Of a DNA stretch of 64,000 nucleotides, positions 42,461 to 51,372 are shown one piece after another. Source of the stretch: Streptomyces sp. yr375. GTDB lineage: Bacteria; Actinomycetota; Actinomycetes; Streptomycetales; Streptomycetaceae. The position numbers and the translations under genes are program-made. The notes beneath the pieces were generated by a model. It saw only the letters and a program-made list of their open reading frames with translations, did not search any database and was not told the origin of the DNA. Numbering within the stretch: the stretch's first letter is position 1; every line of letters begins with the position of its first letter. The stretch is from positions 55,106 through 119,105 of the forward strand of contig NZ_FOFF01000025.1 of NCBI RefSeq assembly GCF_900110755.1, in the 5' to 3' direction.

Positions 42461-43969
42461 GTGGACCTGGCTTTGGCGCCGGAGACACTGGCGCGCTGGC
42501 AGTTCGGCATCACCACCGTCTACCACTTCCTCTTCGTCCCCCTGACGATCTCCCTCGCGGCTCTCACCGCCGGGTTGCAGACCGCCTGGGTGCGCACGGA
42601 GAACGAGAAGTACCTCAGGGCGACGAAGTTCTGGGGCAAGCTCTTCCTGATCAACATCGCGATGGGGGTCGTCACCGGCATCGTGCAGGAGTTCCAGTTC
42701 GGCATGAACTGGTCCGACTACTCGCGCTTCGTCGGCGACGTCTTCGGCGCCCCGCTCGCCTTCGAGGCCCTGATCGCCTTCTTCTTCGAGTCGACCTTCA
42801 TCGGCCTGTGGATCTTCGGCTGGGACAAGCTGCCGAAGAAGATCCACCTGGCCTGCATCTGGATGGTCTCGATCGGGACGATCCTGTCGGCGTACTTCAT
42901 CCTCGCGGCCAACTCGTGGATGCAGCACCCGGTCGGCTACCGGATCAACAAGGCGAAGGGGCGGGCCGAACTCACCGACATCTGGGCCGTGCTGACCCAG
43001 AACACCACGCTCAGCCAGGTCTTCCACACCATGTCCGCGGCCTTCCTCACCGGCGGCGCCTTCATGGTCGGCATCGCCGCCTTCCACCTGTACCGCAAGA
43101 AGCACATCCCGGTGATGAAGACCTCGCTGCGGCTGGGCCTGGTCACCGTGGTCGTCGCCGGTCTGCTCACCGCCGTCAGCGGTGACGTCCTCGGCAAGGT
43201 CATGTTCAAGCAGCAGCCGATGAAGATGGCCGCCGCCGAGGCGCTGTGGGACGGCGAAGCGCCCGCGCCCTTCTCGGTCTTCGCCTACGGCGACGTCGAG
43301 AAGGGGCACAACAAGGTCGCCATCGAGATCCCGGGCCTGCTGTCCTTCCTCGCGAACGACGACTTCGACTCGTACGTCCCCGGCATCAACGACGTGAACA
43401 AGTCCGAGCAGGAGAAGTTCGGGCCCGGGGACTACCGGCCCAACATCCCCGTCGCCTACTGGGGTTTCCGCTGGATGATCGGCTTCGGCATGTCGTCCTT
43501 CACCATCGGCCTGGCCGGACTCTGGCTCACCCGCAAGAAGTTCCTGCTGGCACAGCATCTGAGGGTCGGCGAGGACGAGGTTCCGCACGTGGTGCTCTTC
43601 AGGAACAAGGCGCTCAACCCCAAGCTCACCCGGCTCTACTGGCTGGTGGCGATCTGGACCCTGGGCTTCCCGCTGATCGCCAACTCCTGGGGCTGGATCT
43701 TCACCGAGATGGGCCGCCAGCCCTGGGTCGTCTACGGCGTCCTGCAGACCCGCGACGCGGTCTCGCCCGGGGTCTCCCAGGGCGAGATCATCACCTCGAT
43801 GATCGTCTTCACCGCGCTGTACGCGGTCCTCGCCGTCGTCGAGGTCAAGCTGCTGGCGAAGTACGTGAAGGCCGGCCCGCCCGAGCTCACCGAAGCCGAC
43901 CTCAACCCGCCCACGAAGATCGGCGGCGACTCCCGTGACGCCGACAAGCCGATGGCCTTCTCCTACTAG
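42461..43969 (+). CDS. cydA: cytochrome bd ubiquinol/menaquinol oxidase subunit I
   Basis: A 502-residue integral membrane subunit carrying haems b558, b595 and d. The protein begins MDLALAPETLARWQFGITTVYHFLFVPLTI and has the haem-ligand helices and a Q-loop of the short type. The GTG at 42461 is set by AAGGAG. First gene of the cydA-cydB-cydDC locus under Rex control; supports low-oxygen respiration. Confidence 0.97.
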   Translation: MDLALAPETLARWQFGITTVYHFLFVPLTISLAALTAGLQTAWVRTENEKYLRATKFWGKLFLINIAMGVVTGIVQEFQFGMNWSDYSRFVGDVFGAPLAFEALIAFFFESTFIGLWIFGWDKLPKKIHLACIWMVSIGTILSAYFILAANSWMQHPVGYRINKAKGRAELTDIWAVLTQNTTLSQVFHTMSAAFLTGGAFMVGIAAFHLYRKKHIPVMKTSLRLGLVTVVVAGLLTAVSGDVLGKVMFKQQPMKMAAAEALWDGEAPAPFSVFAYGDVEKGHNKVAIEIPGLLSFLANDDFDSYVPGINDVNKSEQEKFGPGDYRPNIPVAYWGFRWMIGFGMSSFTIGLAGLWLTRKKFLLAQHLRVGEDEVPHVVLFRNKALNPKLTRLYWLVAIWTLGFPLIANSWGWIFTEMGRQPWVVYGVLQTRDAVSPGVSQGEIITSMIVFTALYAVLAVVEVKLLAKYVKAGPPELTEADLNPPTKIGGDSRDADKPMAFSY

Positions 43970-43989
43970 GCCGAGGGAGCTGCACAGTC

Positions 43990-44994
43990 ATGGAACTGCA
44001 CGACGTCTGGTTCGTCCTGATCGCCGTCCTGTGGACCGGCTACTTCTTCCTGGAGGGCTTCGACTTCGGAGTCGGCATCCTCACCAAGCTGCTCGCCCGC
44101 GACCGGCCCGAGCGGCGGGTGCTCATCAACACCATCGGGCCCGTCTGGGACGGCAACGAGGTGTGGCTGCTCACCGCGGCCGGCGCGACCTTCGCCGCCT
44201 TCCCCGAGTGGTACGCCACGCTCTTCTCCGGCTTCTACCTGCCCCTGCTGCTCATCCTGGTCTGCCTGATCGTCCGGGGCGTCGCCTTCGAGTACCGGGC
44301 GAAGCGGCCCGAGGAGAACTGGCAGCGCAACTGGGAGACCGCGATCTTCTGGACCTCGCTCCTCCCCGCGTTCCTGTGGGGCGTCGCCTTCGGCAACATC
44401 GTGGGAGGCGTCAAGATCGACCGGGACTTCGAGTACGTGGGCAACACCTGGGACCTGCTCAACCCGTACGCGCTGCTCGGCGGTCTCGTGACGCTGACGC
44501 TGTTCACCTTCCACGGTGCGGTGTTCACGGCCCTCAAGACCGTCGGCGACATCCGGGAGCGGGCGCGGAAACTGGCGCTGAAGGTGGGGCTCGCGACCGC
44601 CGTCCTGGCGCTGGCCTTCCTGTCCTGGACGCAGGTCGACAGCGGTGACGCCAAGAGCCTGGTCGCGCTGGTCGTGGCGGTCGCAGCCCTGGTCGCGGCG
44701 CTCGTGGCGAACCAGGCGGGGCGTGAGGGCTGGTCGTTCGCCTTCTCCGGCGTCACCATCGTGGCCGCCGTGGCGATGCTCTTCCTGGCGCTCTTTCCGA
44801 ACGTCATGCCCTCCACGCTCAACGCGGACTGGAGCCTCACGGTGACCAACGCCTCGTCGAGCCCGTACACCCTGAGGATCATGACCTGGTGTGCGGGGAT
44901 CGCCGCACCGATCGTGGTGCTCTACCAGGGCTGGACGTACTGGGTGTTCCGCAAGCGGATCGGTACGCAGCACATCGCCGAGGCTGCGCACTGA
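43990..44994 (+). CDS. cydB: cytochrome bd oxidase subunit II
   Basis: A 334-residue membrane protein with MELHDVWFVLIAVLWTGYFFLEGFDFGVGIL at its start and GPVWDGNEVWLLTAAGATFAAFPEWYA, both diagnostic of CydB. It starts 20 bases after cydA with GGGAGC upstream, so co-transcribed. Confidence 0.97.
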   Translation: MELHDVWFVLIAVLWTGYFFLEGFDFGVGILTKLLARDRPERRVLINTIGPVWDGNEVWLLTAAGATFAAFPEWYATLFSGFYLPLLLILVCLIVRGVAFEYRAKRPEENWQRNWETAIFWTSLLPAFLWGVAFGNIVGGVKIDRDFEYVGNTWDLLNPYALLGGLVTLTLFTFHGAVFTALKTVGDIRERARKLALKVGLATAVLALAFLSWTQVDSGDAKSLVALVVAVAALVAALVANQAGREGWSFAFSGVTIVAAVAMLFLALFPNVMPSTLNADWSLTVTNASSSPYTLRIMTWCAGIAAPIVVLYQGWTYWVFRKRIGTQHIAEAAH

Positions 44995-45010
44995 GTCCGA
45001 GGTGGGGCAT

Positions 45011-45024
45011 GTTTCACGTGAAAC
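45011..45024. other. parS site
   Basis: Perfect GTTTCACGTGAAAC, 16 bases after the cydB stop, flanked by GGGGC/GCCCC arms with one mismatch. First of three sites within 84 bp. Confidence 0.93.
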
Positions 45025-45039
45025 ACGCCCCTTGAGGAG

Positions 45040-45067
45040 AGAGCCTGTTTCCCGTGAAACAGGCTCT
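45040..45067 (+). terminator. hairpin built on a one-mismatch parS between cydB and cydDC
   Basis: GTTTCCCGTGAAAC (45047-45060) is flanked by perfectly complementary 7-bp arms, giving a 12-bp stem with a 4-nt loop. It resembles a terminator or attenuator. The parS core has one substitution. Confidence 0.6.
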
Positions 45068-45080
45068 TCGAGAAGAGGGT

Positions 45081-45094
45081 GTTTCACGTGAAAC
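45081..45094. other. parS site overlapping the cydDC start
   Basis: Perfect GTTTCACGTGAAAC. Its central GTG (45088) is the probable start codon of cydDC. Confidence 0.93.
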
Positions 45095-48000
45095 CGATCG
45101 ACCCGCGTCTGCTCCGGTACGCCCGCGCCACCCGCGTCTTCCTGGTGGCGGTCGTCGGTCTGGGTGCCGTCGGAGCGGCGCTGGTCATCGCACAGGCGAT
45201 GCTGATCGCCGAGGTGGTGGTCGGCGCCTTCCAGCACGGCATGGCGGTCGCCGAACTGCGCACTCCCCTGCTGCTGTTGGTGGCCGTCGCGATCGGCCGT
45301 GGGCTTGTCTCCTGGCTCACCGAGCTTGCCGCGCACCGCGCGAGCGCCGCTGTGAAGTCGGAGTTGCGCGGGCGGTTGCTGGAACGGGCCACCGTGCTGG
45401 GGCCCGGCTGGCTCAGCGGGCAGCGCACCGGTTCGCTGGTCGCCCTCGCCACGCGGGGGGTGGACGCCCTCGACGACTACTTCTCGCGCTATCTGCCGCA
45501 GTTGGGACTGGCGGTGGTCGTGCCGGTCGCGGTGCTGGCGCGGATCGTGACCGAGGACTGGGTGTCCGCCGCGATCATCGTCGGCACCCTGCCGCTGATC
45601 CCGCTCTTCATGGTGCTGATCGGCTGGGCGACGCAGTCGCGGATGGACCGTCAGTGGCGGCTGCTGTCCCGGCTGTCCGGGCACTTCCTGGACGTCGTCG
45701 CGGGGCTGCCCACGCTGAAGGTGTTCGGGCGGGCCAAGGCGCAGGCCGAGTCGATCCGGAGCATCACCGGCGAGTACCGGCAGGCGACGATGCGGACGCT
45801 GCGGATCGCGTTCATCTCGTCGTTCGCGCTGGAGTTGCTGTCGACGCTGTCGGTGGCCCTGGTCGCCGTGACGATCGGCATGCGGCTCGTGCACGGCGAG
45901 ATGGACCTGTACATCGGCCTGGTGATCCTCGTGCTCGCGCCCGAGGCGTATCTCCCGTTGCGGCAGGTCGGGGCGCAGTATCACGCGGCCGCCGAGGGGC
46001 TGGCGGCCGCCGAGGAGATCTTCGAGGTGCTGGAGACGCCTGCACCGGTGTCGGGCACGGTCGCGGTGACCGAGGGCGGGGTGGCCTTCGAGGGCGTGAC
46101 CGTCCGCTACCCCGGCCGCTCCGCCGACGCCGTCTCGGACGTGTCGCTCACCGTCGAGCCCGGTGAGACGGTCGCGCTCGTCGGACCGAGCGGCGCGGGC
46201 AAATCGACCCTGCTGAACGCGCTGCTGGGGTTCGTGCGGCCGGCCGAGGGCCGGGTGCTGGCCGGGGGAGTCGACCTCGCGGAGGCCGACCTCGAGCAGT
46301 GGCGGTCGCGGATCGCGTGGGTGCCGCAGCGCCCGCACCTCTACGCCGGGACGATCGCCGAGAACGTACGGCTGGCGCGTCCCGACGCCGACGACGCGGC
46401 GTTGCGCGGGGCGCTGGCGGACGCGGGGGCGCTGGAGTTCGTCGACGCCCTGCCCGCCGGGGCCGGCACGGTGCTCGGTGAGGACGGGGCCGGGCTGTCC
46501 GCCGGGCAGCGACAGCGGCTCGCGCTGGCCCGGGCGTTCCTCGCGGACCGGCCCGTGCTGCTGCTGGACGAGCCGACGGCCGCGCTCGACGGGGAGACCG
46601 AGGCGGAGGTCGTGGCGGCCGTACGGCGGCTGGCGGCCGGGCGGACGGTCCTGCTGGTCGTGCACCGGCCGGCGCTGCTGGCGGTGGCGGACCGCGTGGT
46701 GCGGTTCGCCGAGCCCGAGACGCTCAGGCCTGTCGAAGCGGCGGTCAAGGACACTCCCGCCCCGCTGGAAGAGGCGGCGGCGGTGTCGTCCGTCGAGGGG
46801 GAGCCCGGGACGGGGAGCGGCGCTACCGGCGGCAGTGTGCTCGCCCGGGTCCGGGCGATGGCCGGTGCCCGGCGTGGCCGGCTCGCGCTCGCGCTGCTGC
46901 TGGGCGGTCTGGCTCTCGGCAGTGCCGTGGGGCTCATGGCCACCTCCGGATGGCTCATCTCGCGGGCCTCGCAACAGCCGCCGGTGCTCTACCTGATGGT
47001 GGCCGTGACGGCGACCCGCGCCTTCGGCATCGGGCGGGCGGTGTTCCGGTACGCGGAGCGGGTCGTGTCGCACGACGCCGTGCTGCGGATGCTGGCCGAC
47101 ACCCGGGTCGCCGTCTACCGGCGGCTGGAGCGGCTGGCGCCCGCGGGCCTGCGCTCGACCCGGCGCGGCGACCTGCTGACGCGGCTGGTCGCCGACGTGG
47201 ACGCGCTCCAGGACTACTGGCTGCGCTGGCTGCTGCCCGCCGGTGCCGCCGTCGCCGTCTCGGCCGGGTCGGTCGCCTTCACGGCGTGGCTGCTGCCCGA
47301 GGCCGGCGCCGTGCTCGCCGGGGGGCTGCTGCTCGCGGGGGTGGGCGTCCCGCTGGTCACCGGTGCCGTGGCGCGCCGGGCCGAGCGCCGGCTCGCTCCG
47401 GCCCGAGGGGTGCTGGCCACGCACACGGCCGACCTGCTCACCGGTACCGCCGAACTGACCGTCGCGGGCGCGCTGCCCGCCCGTACCGCCGAGGTGCGCG
47501 CGGCCGATTCCGTGCTCACCCGGATCGCCTCGCGCGCCGCGACCGCCACCGCGCTGGGCGACGGACTGACCGCGCTCGTCTGCGGGCTGACCGTCTCGGC
47601 CGCCGCCCTCGTGGGTGCCCAGGCCGTCGCCGACGGGCGGCTGGGCGGCGTGATCATGGCGGTGGTCGTGCTGACCCCGCTGGCCGCCTTCGAAGCAGTC
47701 CTGGGGCTGCCGCTGGCCGTGCGGTACCGCCAGCGGGTGCGCAGGAGCGCGGAGCGGGTGTACGAGGTGCTGGACTCCCCCGAGCCGGTGCGCGAGCCGG
47801 AGCGGCCCGGCCAGGCGCCCGCGTCGCCGTTCCCGCTGGTCGTCGAGGGGCTGGCGGCCCGGCACGCCGGGCAGGACCGGGACGCGCTCGCGGGAGTCGA
47901 CCTCACCCTGACGCGGGGACGCCGGATCGCCGTCGTGGGGCCCTCCGGATCCGGCAAGACCACGCTCGCGCAGGTGCTGCTGCGGTTCCTGGACGCCGAC

Positions 48001-48579
48001 GCGGGCTCGTACACGCTCGGCGGGGTGGACGCCCGCACGCTGGACGGCGACGACGTACGGCGGCTCGTGGGGCTGTGCGCGCAGGACGCGCACCTCTTCG
48101 ACAGCTCGGTCCGGGAGAACCTGCTCCTCGCGAAGAAGGGGGCGAGCGAGGAGGAGCTGCGGGACGTGCTGGCGCGAGCCCGGCTGCTGGAGTGGGCCGA
48201 CGGTCTGCCCGACGGGCTCGACACGCTCGTCGGCGAGCACGGGGCCCGGCTGTCCGGAGGACAGCGGCAGCGGCTCGCGCTGGCCCGTGCGCTGCTGGCC
48301 GACTTCCCCGTCCTGGTGCTCGACGAGCCCGCCGAGCATCTGGACCTGCCGACCGCCGACGCGCTCACCCAAGACCTGCTGGCCGCCACCGAGGGCCGGA
48401 CCACCCTGCTCATCACCCACCGGCTGGCCGGTCTGGACGCGGTCGACGAGGTGCTCGTGCTGGACGCGGGCCGGGTGGTCCAGCACGGTCCGTACGAGGC
48501 ACTGGCCGCCCTGGAGGGCCCGTTGCGCAGGATGGCCGAGCGGGAGGAGGCCACCGAACTGCTGATCGCGGCACGGTGA
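45088..48579 (+). CDS. cydDC: fused CydD-CydC thiol (cysteine/glutathione) ABC exporter
   Basis: 1163 residues: two complete ABC half-transporters in one chain. This arrangement is known in Streptomyces, whereas most bacteria have separate cydD and cydC. The first half has a six-helix domain, Walker A GPSGAGKST and signature LSAGQRQRLALARA. The second has GPSGSGKTT and LSGGQRQRLALARA. It is needed for cytochrome bd assembly by exporting reductant. The GTG at 45088 (MKPIDPRLLRY) has GAAGAGG at good distance. An alternative GTG at 45079 would add MFH encoded by the parS itself. The stop at 48579 is followed by a small GGGGC/GCCCC hairpin (48613-48627). Confidence 0.95.
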   Translation: MKPIDPRLLRYARATRVFLVAVVGLGAVGAALVIAQAMLIAEVVVGAFQHGMAVAELRTPLLLLVAVAIGRGLVSWLTELAAHRASAAVKSELRGRLLERATVLGPGWLSGQRTGSLVALATRGVDALDDYFSRYLPQLGLAVVVPVAVLARIVTEDWVSAAIIVGTLPLIPLFMVLIGWATQSRMDRQWRLLSRLSGHFLDVVAGLPTLKVFGRAKAQAESIRSITGEYRQATMRTLRIAFISSFALELLSTLSVALVAVTIGMRLVHGEMDLYIGLVILVLAPEAYLPLRQVGAQYHAAAEGLAAAEEIFEVLETPAPVSGTVAVTEGGVAFEGVTVRYPGRSADAVSDVSLTVEPGETVALVGPSGAGKSTLLNALLGFVRPAEGRVLAGGVDLAEADLEQWRSRIAWVPQRPHLYAGTIAENVRLARPDADDAALRGALADAGALEFVDALPAGAGTVLGEDGAGLSAGQRQRLALARAFLADRPVLLLDEPTAALDGETEAEVVAAVRRLAAGRTVLLVVHRPALLAVADRVVRFAEPETLRPVEAAVKDTPAPLEEAAAVSSVEGEPGTGSGATGGSVLARVRAMAGARRGRLALALLLGGLALGSAVGLMATSGWLISRASQQPPVLYLMVAVTATRAFGIGRAVFRYAERVVSHDAVLRMLADTRVAVYRRLERLAPAGLRSTRRGDLLTRLVADVDALQDYWLRWLLPAGAAVAVSAGSVAFTAWLLPEAGAVLAGGLLLAGVGVPLVTGAVARRAERRLAPARGVLATHTADLLTGTAELTVAGALPARTAEVRAADSVLTRIASRAATATALGDGLTALVCGLTVSAAALVGAQAVADGRLGGVIMAVVVLTPLAAFEAVLGLPLAVRYRQRVRRSAERVYEVLDSPEPVREPERPGQAPASPFPLVVEGLAARHAGQDRDALAGVDLTLTRGRRIAVVGPSGSGKTTLAQVLLRFLDADAGSYTLGGVDARTLDGDDVRRLVGLCAQDAHLFDSSVRENLLLAKKGASEEELRDVLARARLLEWADGLPDGLDTLVGEHGARLSGGQRQRLALARALLADFPVLVLDEPAEHLDLPTADALTQDLLAATEGRTTLLITHRLAGLDAVDEVLVLDAGRVVQHGPYEALAALEGPLRRMAEREEATELLIAAR

Positions 48580-48713
48580 CGAGGGCGCGACGGGCACCGC
48601 ACTGAGCCATCAGGGGCGCGATGCCCCGCCCGCCTCAGGTGGCGCGGCGCGAGGCGCAGGAGCAGTAGGGGCGCGGACTGGCCGGGCGGCTTTCAGGGCC
48701 AGGGGCTTGGGGG

Positions 48714-49601
48714 TTACACGCGTTCGGAGATCAGGCGCTCGATGATGACGGCGACTCCGTCCTCGTTGTTGGCGACCGTGTGTCCGGAGGCCGCCTTGAG
48801 CACGTCCGGGTGGGCGTTGCCCATCGCGTAGGACCGGCCGGCCCAGGTGAGCATCTCGACGTCGTTCGGCATGTCCCCGAACGCGACGACCTCCTCCGGC
48901 GAGATGCCGCGTTCCGCGCAGCACAGGGCGAGCGTGCTGGCCTTGGAGACGCCGGGGCCGCTGATCTCCAGCAGGGCGCTGGGGCTGGAGCGGGTGACGT
49001 CGGCGCGGTCGCCGATGGCCAGCCGGGCGAGGGTGAGGAAGGCGTCAGGGTCCATCGTGGGGTGGAAGGCGAGGATCTTCAGCACCGGCTCGCCGGCCCC
49101 GGGCGCGTCCGGCGCGAGCAGGTGCTCGGCCGGCGCGAGGGCGTCGGGGATCTCCATGTGCATCTTCGGGTACTCCGGCTCCTGGTAGAAGCCGTACGTC
49201 TGCTCGATGGCGTACATGGTCCCGGGTGCCGCGTCGCGCAGCAGCCGTACGGCGTCCAGCGCGTTCTCCCGGGCCAGCTCGCGCACCTTCACGAACCGGT
49301 GGGCGCCGGGGCCGCCGTGCAGGTCGACCACCGCCGCGCCGTTGCCGCAGATCGCCAGGCCGTGCCCGTGGACGTGGTCGCTGACGACGTCCATCCAGCG
49401 GGCCGGGCGGCCGGTGACGAAGAAGACCTCGATGCCCGCCTCCTCGGCGGCGGCGAGGGCGGCGACCGTGCGCGGGGACACCGACTTGTCGTCGCGCAGC
49501 AGAGTGCCGTCGAGATCGGTGGCGATCAACCGGGGCGGGAGGGCGGCGGCCGGGGTCTCGGGCTGTCGAGTCGCTGAGGTCACCGGGCCATTCTCGCGCA
49601 T
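48714..49601 (-). CDS. Cof-type HAD phosphatase
   Basis: A 295-residue haloacid-dehalogenase hydrolase with DLDGTLL (nucleophile Asp), VTGRPARW, and GDMPNDVEML of the Cof/SupH type C2 cap group. It likely dephosphorylates sugar phosphates. It is a paralog of the HAD gene at 58 kb, with which it shares the LIATDLDGTLLR opening. The start is either ATG 49601 or GTG 49583; neither has a strong ribosome-binding site. Convergent with cydDC. Confidence 0.88.
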   Translation of the reverse strand: MRENGPVTSATRQPETPAAALPPRLIATDLDGTLLRDDKSVSPRTVAALAAAEEAGIEVFFVTGRPARWMDVVSDHVHGHGLAICGNGAAVVDLHGGPGAHRFVKVRELARENALDAVRLLRDAAPGTMYAIEQTYGFYQEPEYPKMHMEIPDALAPAEHLLAPDAPGAGEPVLKILAFHPTMDPDAFLTLARLAIGDRADVTRSSPSALLEISGPGVSKASTLALCCAERGISPEEVVAFGDMPNDVEMLTWAGRSYAMGNAHPDVLKAASGHTVANNEDGVAVIIERLISERV

Positions 49602-49672
49602 ATGTCCGCACGGCCGTGCGAGAGCCCGCACACATGAGGGACGGGCCGGGCACGGATGACCTGATGCCGAGG

Positions 49673-50575
49673 TCAGCGCAGTTGCGCCGCGGCCCCCATG
49701 GCGATCTGCTCGAAGATCTTCTCGTCGGTGGCGAAGACGGAGTCCGGGATGGGCCAGTGGACCACGATCTCCGTGAAGCCGAGCTCCTGGTACCGGCCCG
49801 CGAAATCGACGAAGGCGTCCAGGGACTCCAGCGGACGGCCGCGGTCCGGGGTGAACCCGGTGAGCAGGATCTTGTCCAGCTCCTGCACGTCCCGCCCGCG
49901 CTCGGCACAGGCGTCGGCGAGCTTCTCGGCCTGGCCGCGAATGGCCTGAACCGACTGCTCGGGCGTGCCGTTCTCGTACAGCTTGGGGTCGCCCGTCGTC
50001 ACCCACGCCTGCCCGTACCGCGCCGCGAGCCGCAGCCCGCGCGGTCCGGTCGCGGCGACCGCGAAGGGCAGCCGGGGGCGCTGGACGCAGCCGGGGATGT
50101 TGCGCGCCTCGTGCGCCGAGTAGTGGTCGCCCTCGAAGGACACGGCGTCCTCGGTGAGCAGCCGGTCCAGCAGCGGCACGAACTCGGCGAGCCGGTCGGC
50201 GCGCTCACGCGGGGTCCACGGTTCCTGGCCGAGGGCTGTGGCGTCGAAACCGGTGCCGCCCGCGCCGATCCCCAGGGTCACCCGGCCGCCGGAGATGTCG
50301 TCCAGGGAGATCAGCTCCTTGGCGAGGGTGACCGGGTGCCGGAAGTTCGGCGAGGTCACCAGCGTGCCCAGCCGCAGGCGCTCGGTGGCGGTCGCGGCGG
50401 CGGTGAGCGTCGGGATCGCGCCGAACCACGGGCCGTCGCGGAAGCTGCGCCAGGAGAGGTGGTCGTAGGTGTACGCCGTGTGGAAGCCGAGCTGCTCGGC
50501 CCGTGTCCATGCGGAACGGCCGCCCTCGTTCCAACGGAGGTACGGAAGGATCACGGTGCTCAGGCGCAGACTCAT
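49673..50575 (-). CDS. LLM-class F420-dependent oxidoreductase
   Basis: A 300-residue luciferase-like TIM-barrel protein beginning MSLRLSTVILPYLRWNEGGRSAW, with HLSWRSFRDGPWFGAIPTLTAAA and the cofactor-loop region GAGGTGFDATALG. This matches the TIGR03560-type subgroup assumed to use F420. Substrate unknown. ATG 50575 is chosen; an earlier start at 50608 would lie inside a parS site. Confidence 0.87.
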   Translation of the reverse strand: MSLRLSTVILPYLRWNEGGRSAWTRAEQLGFHTAYTYDHLSWRSFRDGPWFGAIPTLTAAATATERLRLGTLVTSPNFRHPVTLAKELISLDDISGGRVTLGIGAGGTGFDATALGQEPWTPRERADRLAEFVPLLDRLLTEDAVSFEGDHYSAHEARNIPGCVQRPRLPFAVAATGPRGLRLAARYGQAWVTTGDPKLYENGTPEQSVQAIRGQAEKLADACAERGRDVQELDKILLTGFTPDRGRPLESLDAFVDFAGRYQELGFTEIVVHWPIPDSVFATDEKIFEQIAMGAAAQLR

Positions 50576-50601
50576 GTCATCGAGCGTATGCGGGCGACCG
50601 T

Positions 50602-50615
50602 GTTTCACGTGAAAC
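50602..50615. other. parS site
   Basis: Perfect GTTTCACGTGAAAC between the kptA stop and the LLM oxidoreductase start. Confidence 0.93.
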
Positions 50616-50651
50616 AGTCACCGTGCGCCGCGGGACAGCCACTGACTGAGC

Positions 50652-51251
50652 TCAGTGATGCTCGGGAAAACGCAGGTAGCGCGGCGGTACGGCCTTCGTC
50701 AGCCATACTCCGTTCGCGCTGACGTGGAAGACGTGACCGTCTCGGTGCATGGCCCCCGTGTCGACGGAGAGGACCACGGGACGGCCCCGGCGGGCGCCGA
50801 CCCGGGTCGCGGTCTCCCGGTCGGGCGAGAGGTGCACGTCGTGCCGGTTCATGGGCCGCAGCCCCTCGGCCCGGATCGCGTCCAGTGAGCGGGCCACGGT
50901 CCCGTGGTAGAGGTACGCCGGCGGGGTCGCCGGGGGCAGTCCGAGGTCGACCTCGACGCTGTGGCCCTGGCTGGCGCGGATCCGGGTGCCGTCGATCGCG
51001 AAGCGCTTCTTGTCGTTGGCGGCGACGACGTGGTCCAGCTCGTCCCGGGTGAAGGGGAAGTGGTGCGCGGCGCACGCGGCGATCAGCTCGTCGATCTCCA
51101 CCCAGCCGGCCTCGTCGAGGGTGAGGCCGATGCGCTCGGGCTGGTGCCGCAGATGCTTCGAGAGGTACTTCGACACCTTCACGGTGCGTCTCTCGTCCCC
51201 GCTCTCCCCGCTCTCCCCGCTCTTTCTGTTCTCTCTGTCGTTCTCGTCCAT
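50652..51251 (-). CDS. kptA: RNA 2'-phosphotransferase (Tpt1/KptA)
   Basis: A 199-residue enzyme of the family that transfers a 2'-phosphate from RNA to NAD. The conserved elements SKYLSKHLRHQPERIGL, YHGT, and HVSANGVWLTKAVPPRYL are present. Bacteria generally lack the tRNA-splicing pathway that makes its classical substrate, so its role here is unknown; ADP-ribosylation chemistry is reported for the family. ATG 51251 is preferred; the N-terminal residues contain a GESGESGDE duplication. Confidence 0.92.
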   Translation of the reverse strand: MDENDRENRKSGESGESGDERRTVKVSKYLSKHLRHQPERIGLTLDEAGWVEIDELIAACAAHHFPFTRDELDHVVAANDKKRFAIDGTRIRASQGHSVEVDLGLPPATPPAYLYHGTVARSLDAIRAEGLRPMNRHDVHLSPDRETATRVGARRGRPVVLSVDTGAMHRDGHVFHVSANGVWLTKAVPPRYLRFPEHH

Positions 51252-51306
51252 CCGCTCAGCATGACGGGAGAGACGTGGATCACGCATTTATTTTGTGCCG
51301 GAGGTT

Positions 51307-51360
51307 TGATCCACAACCAACTGTAGTTATCCACAGGCTAATTGGAGATTCTGTGGACAA
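51307..51360. other. small DnaA-box cluster upstream of kptA
   Basis: TGATCCACA (51307), TTATCCACAG (51327-51336) and, on the opposite strand, a perfect TTGTCCACAG (51351-51360), within a 120-bp minus-strand intergenic region. Confidence 0.65.
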
Positions 51361-51372
51361 CTGCCCGCCGTT

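Noticed and set aside
43966..48597. 1543-codon open frame on the minus strand opposite the cyd genes
   Set aside because: It is the antisense of cydB and cydDC, which have clear domains and start sites. Long antisense frames arise from third-position GC bias.
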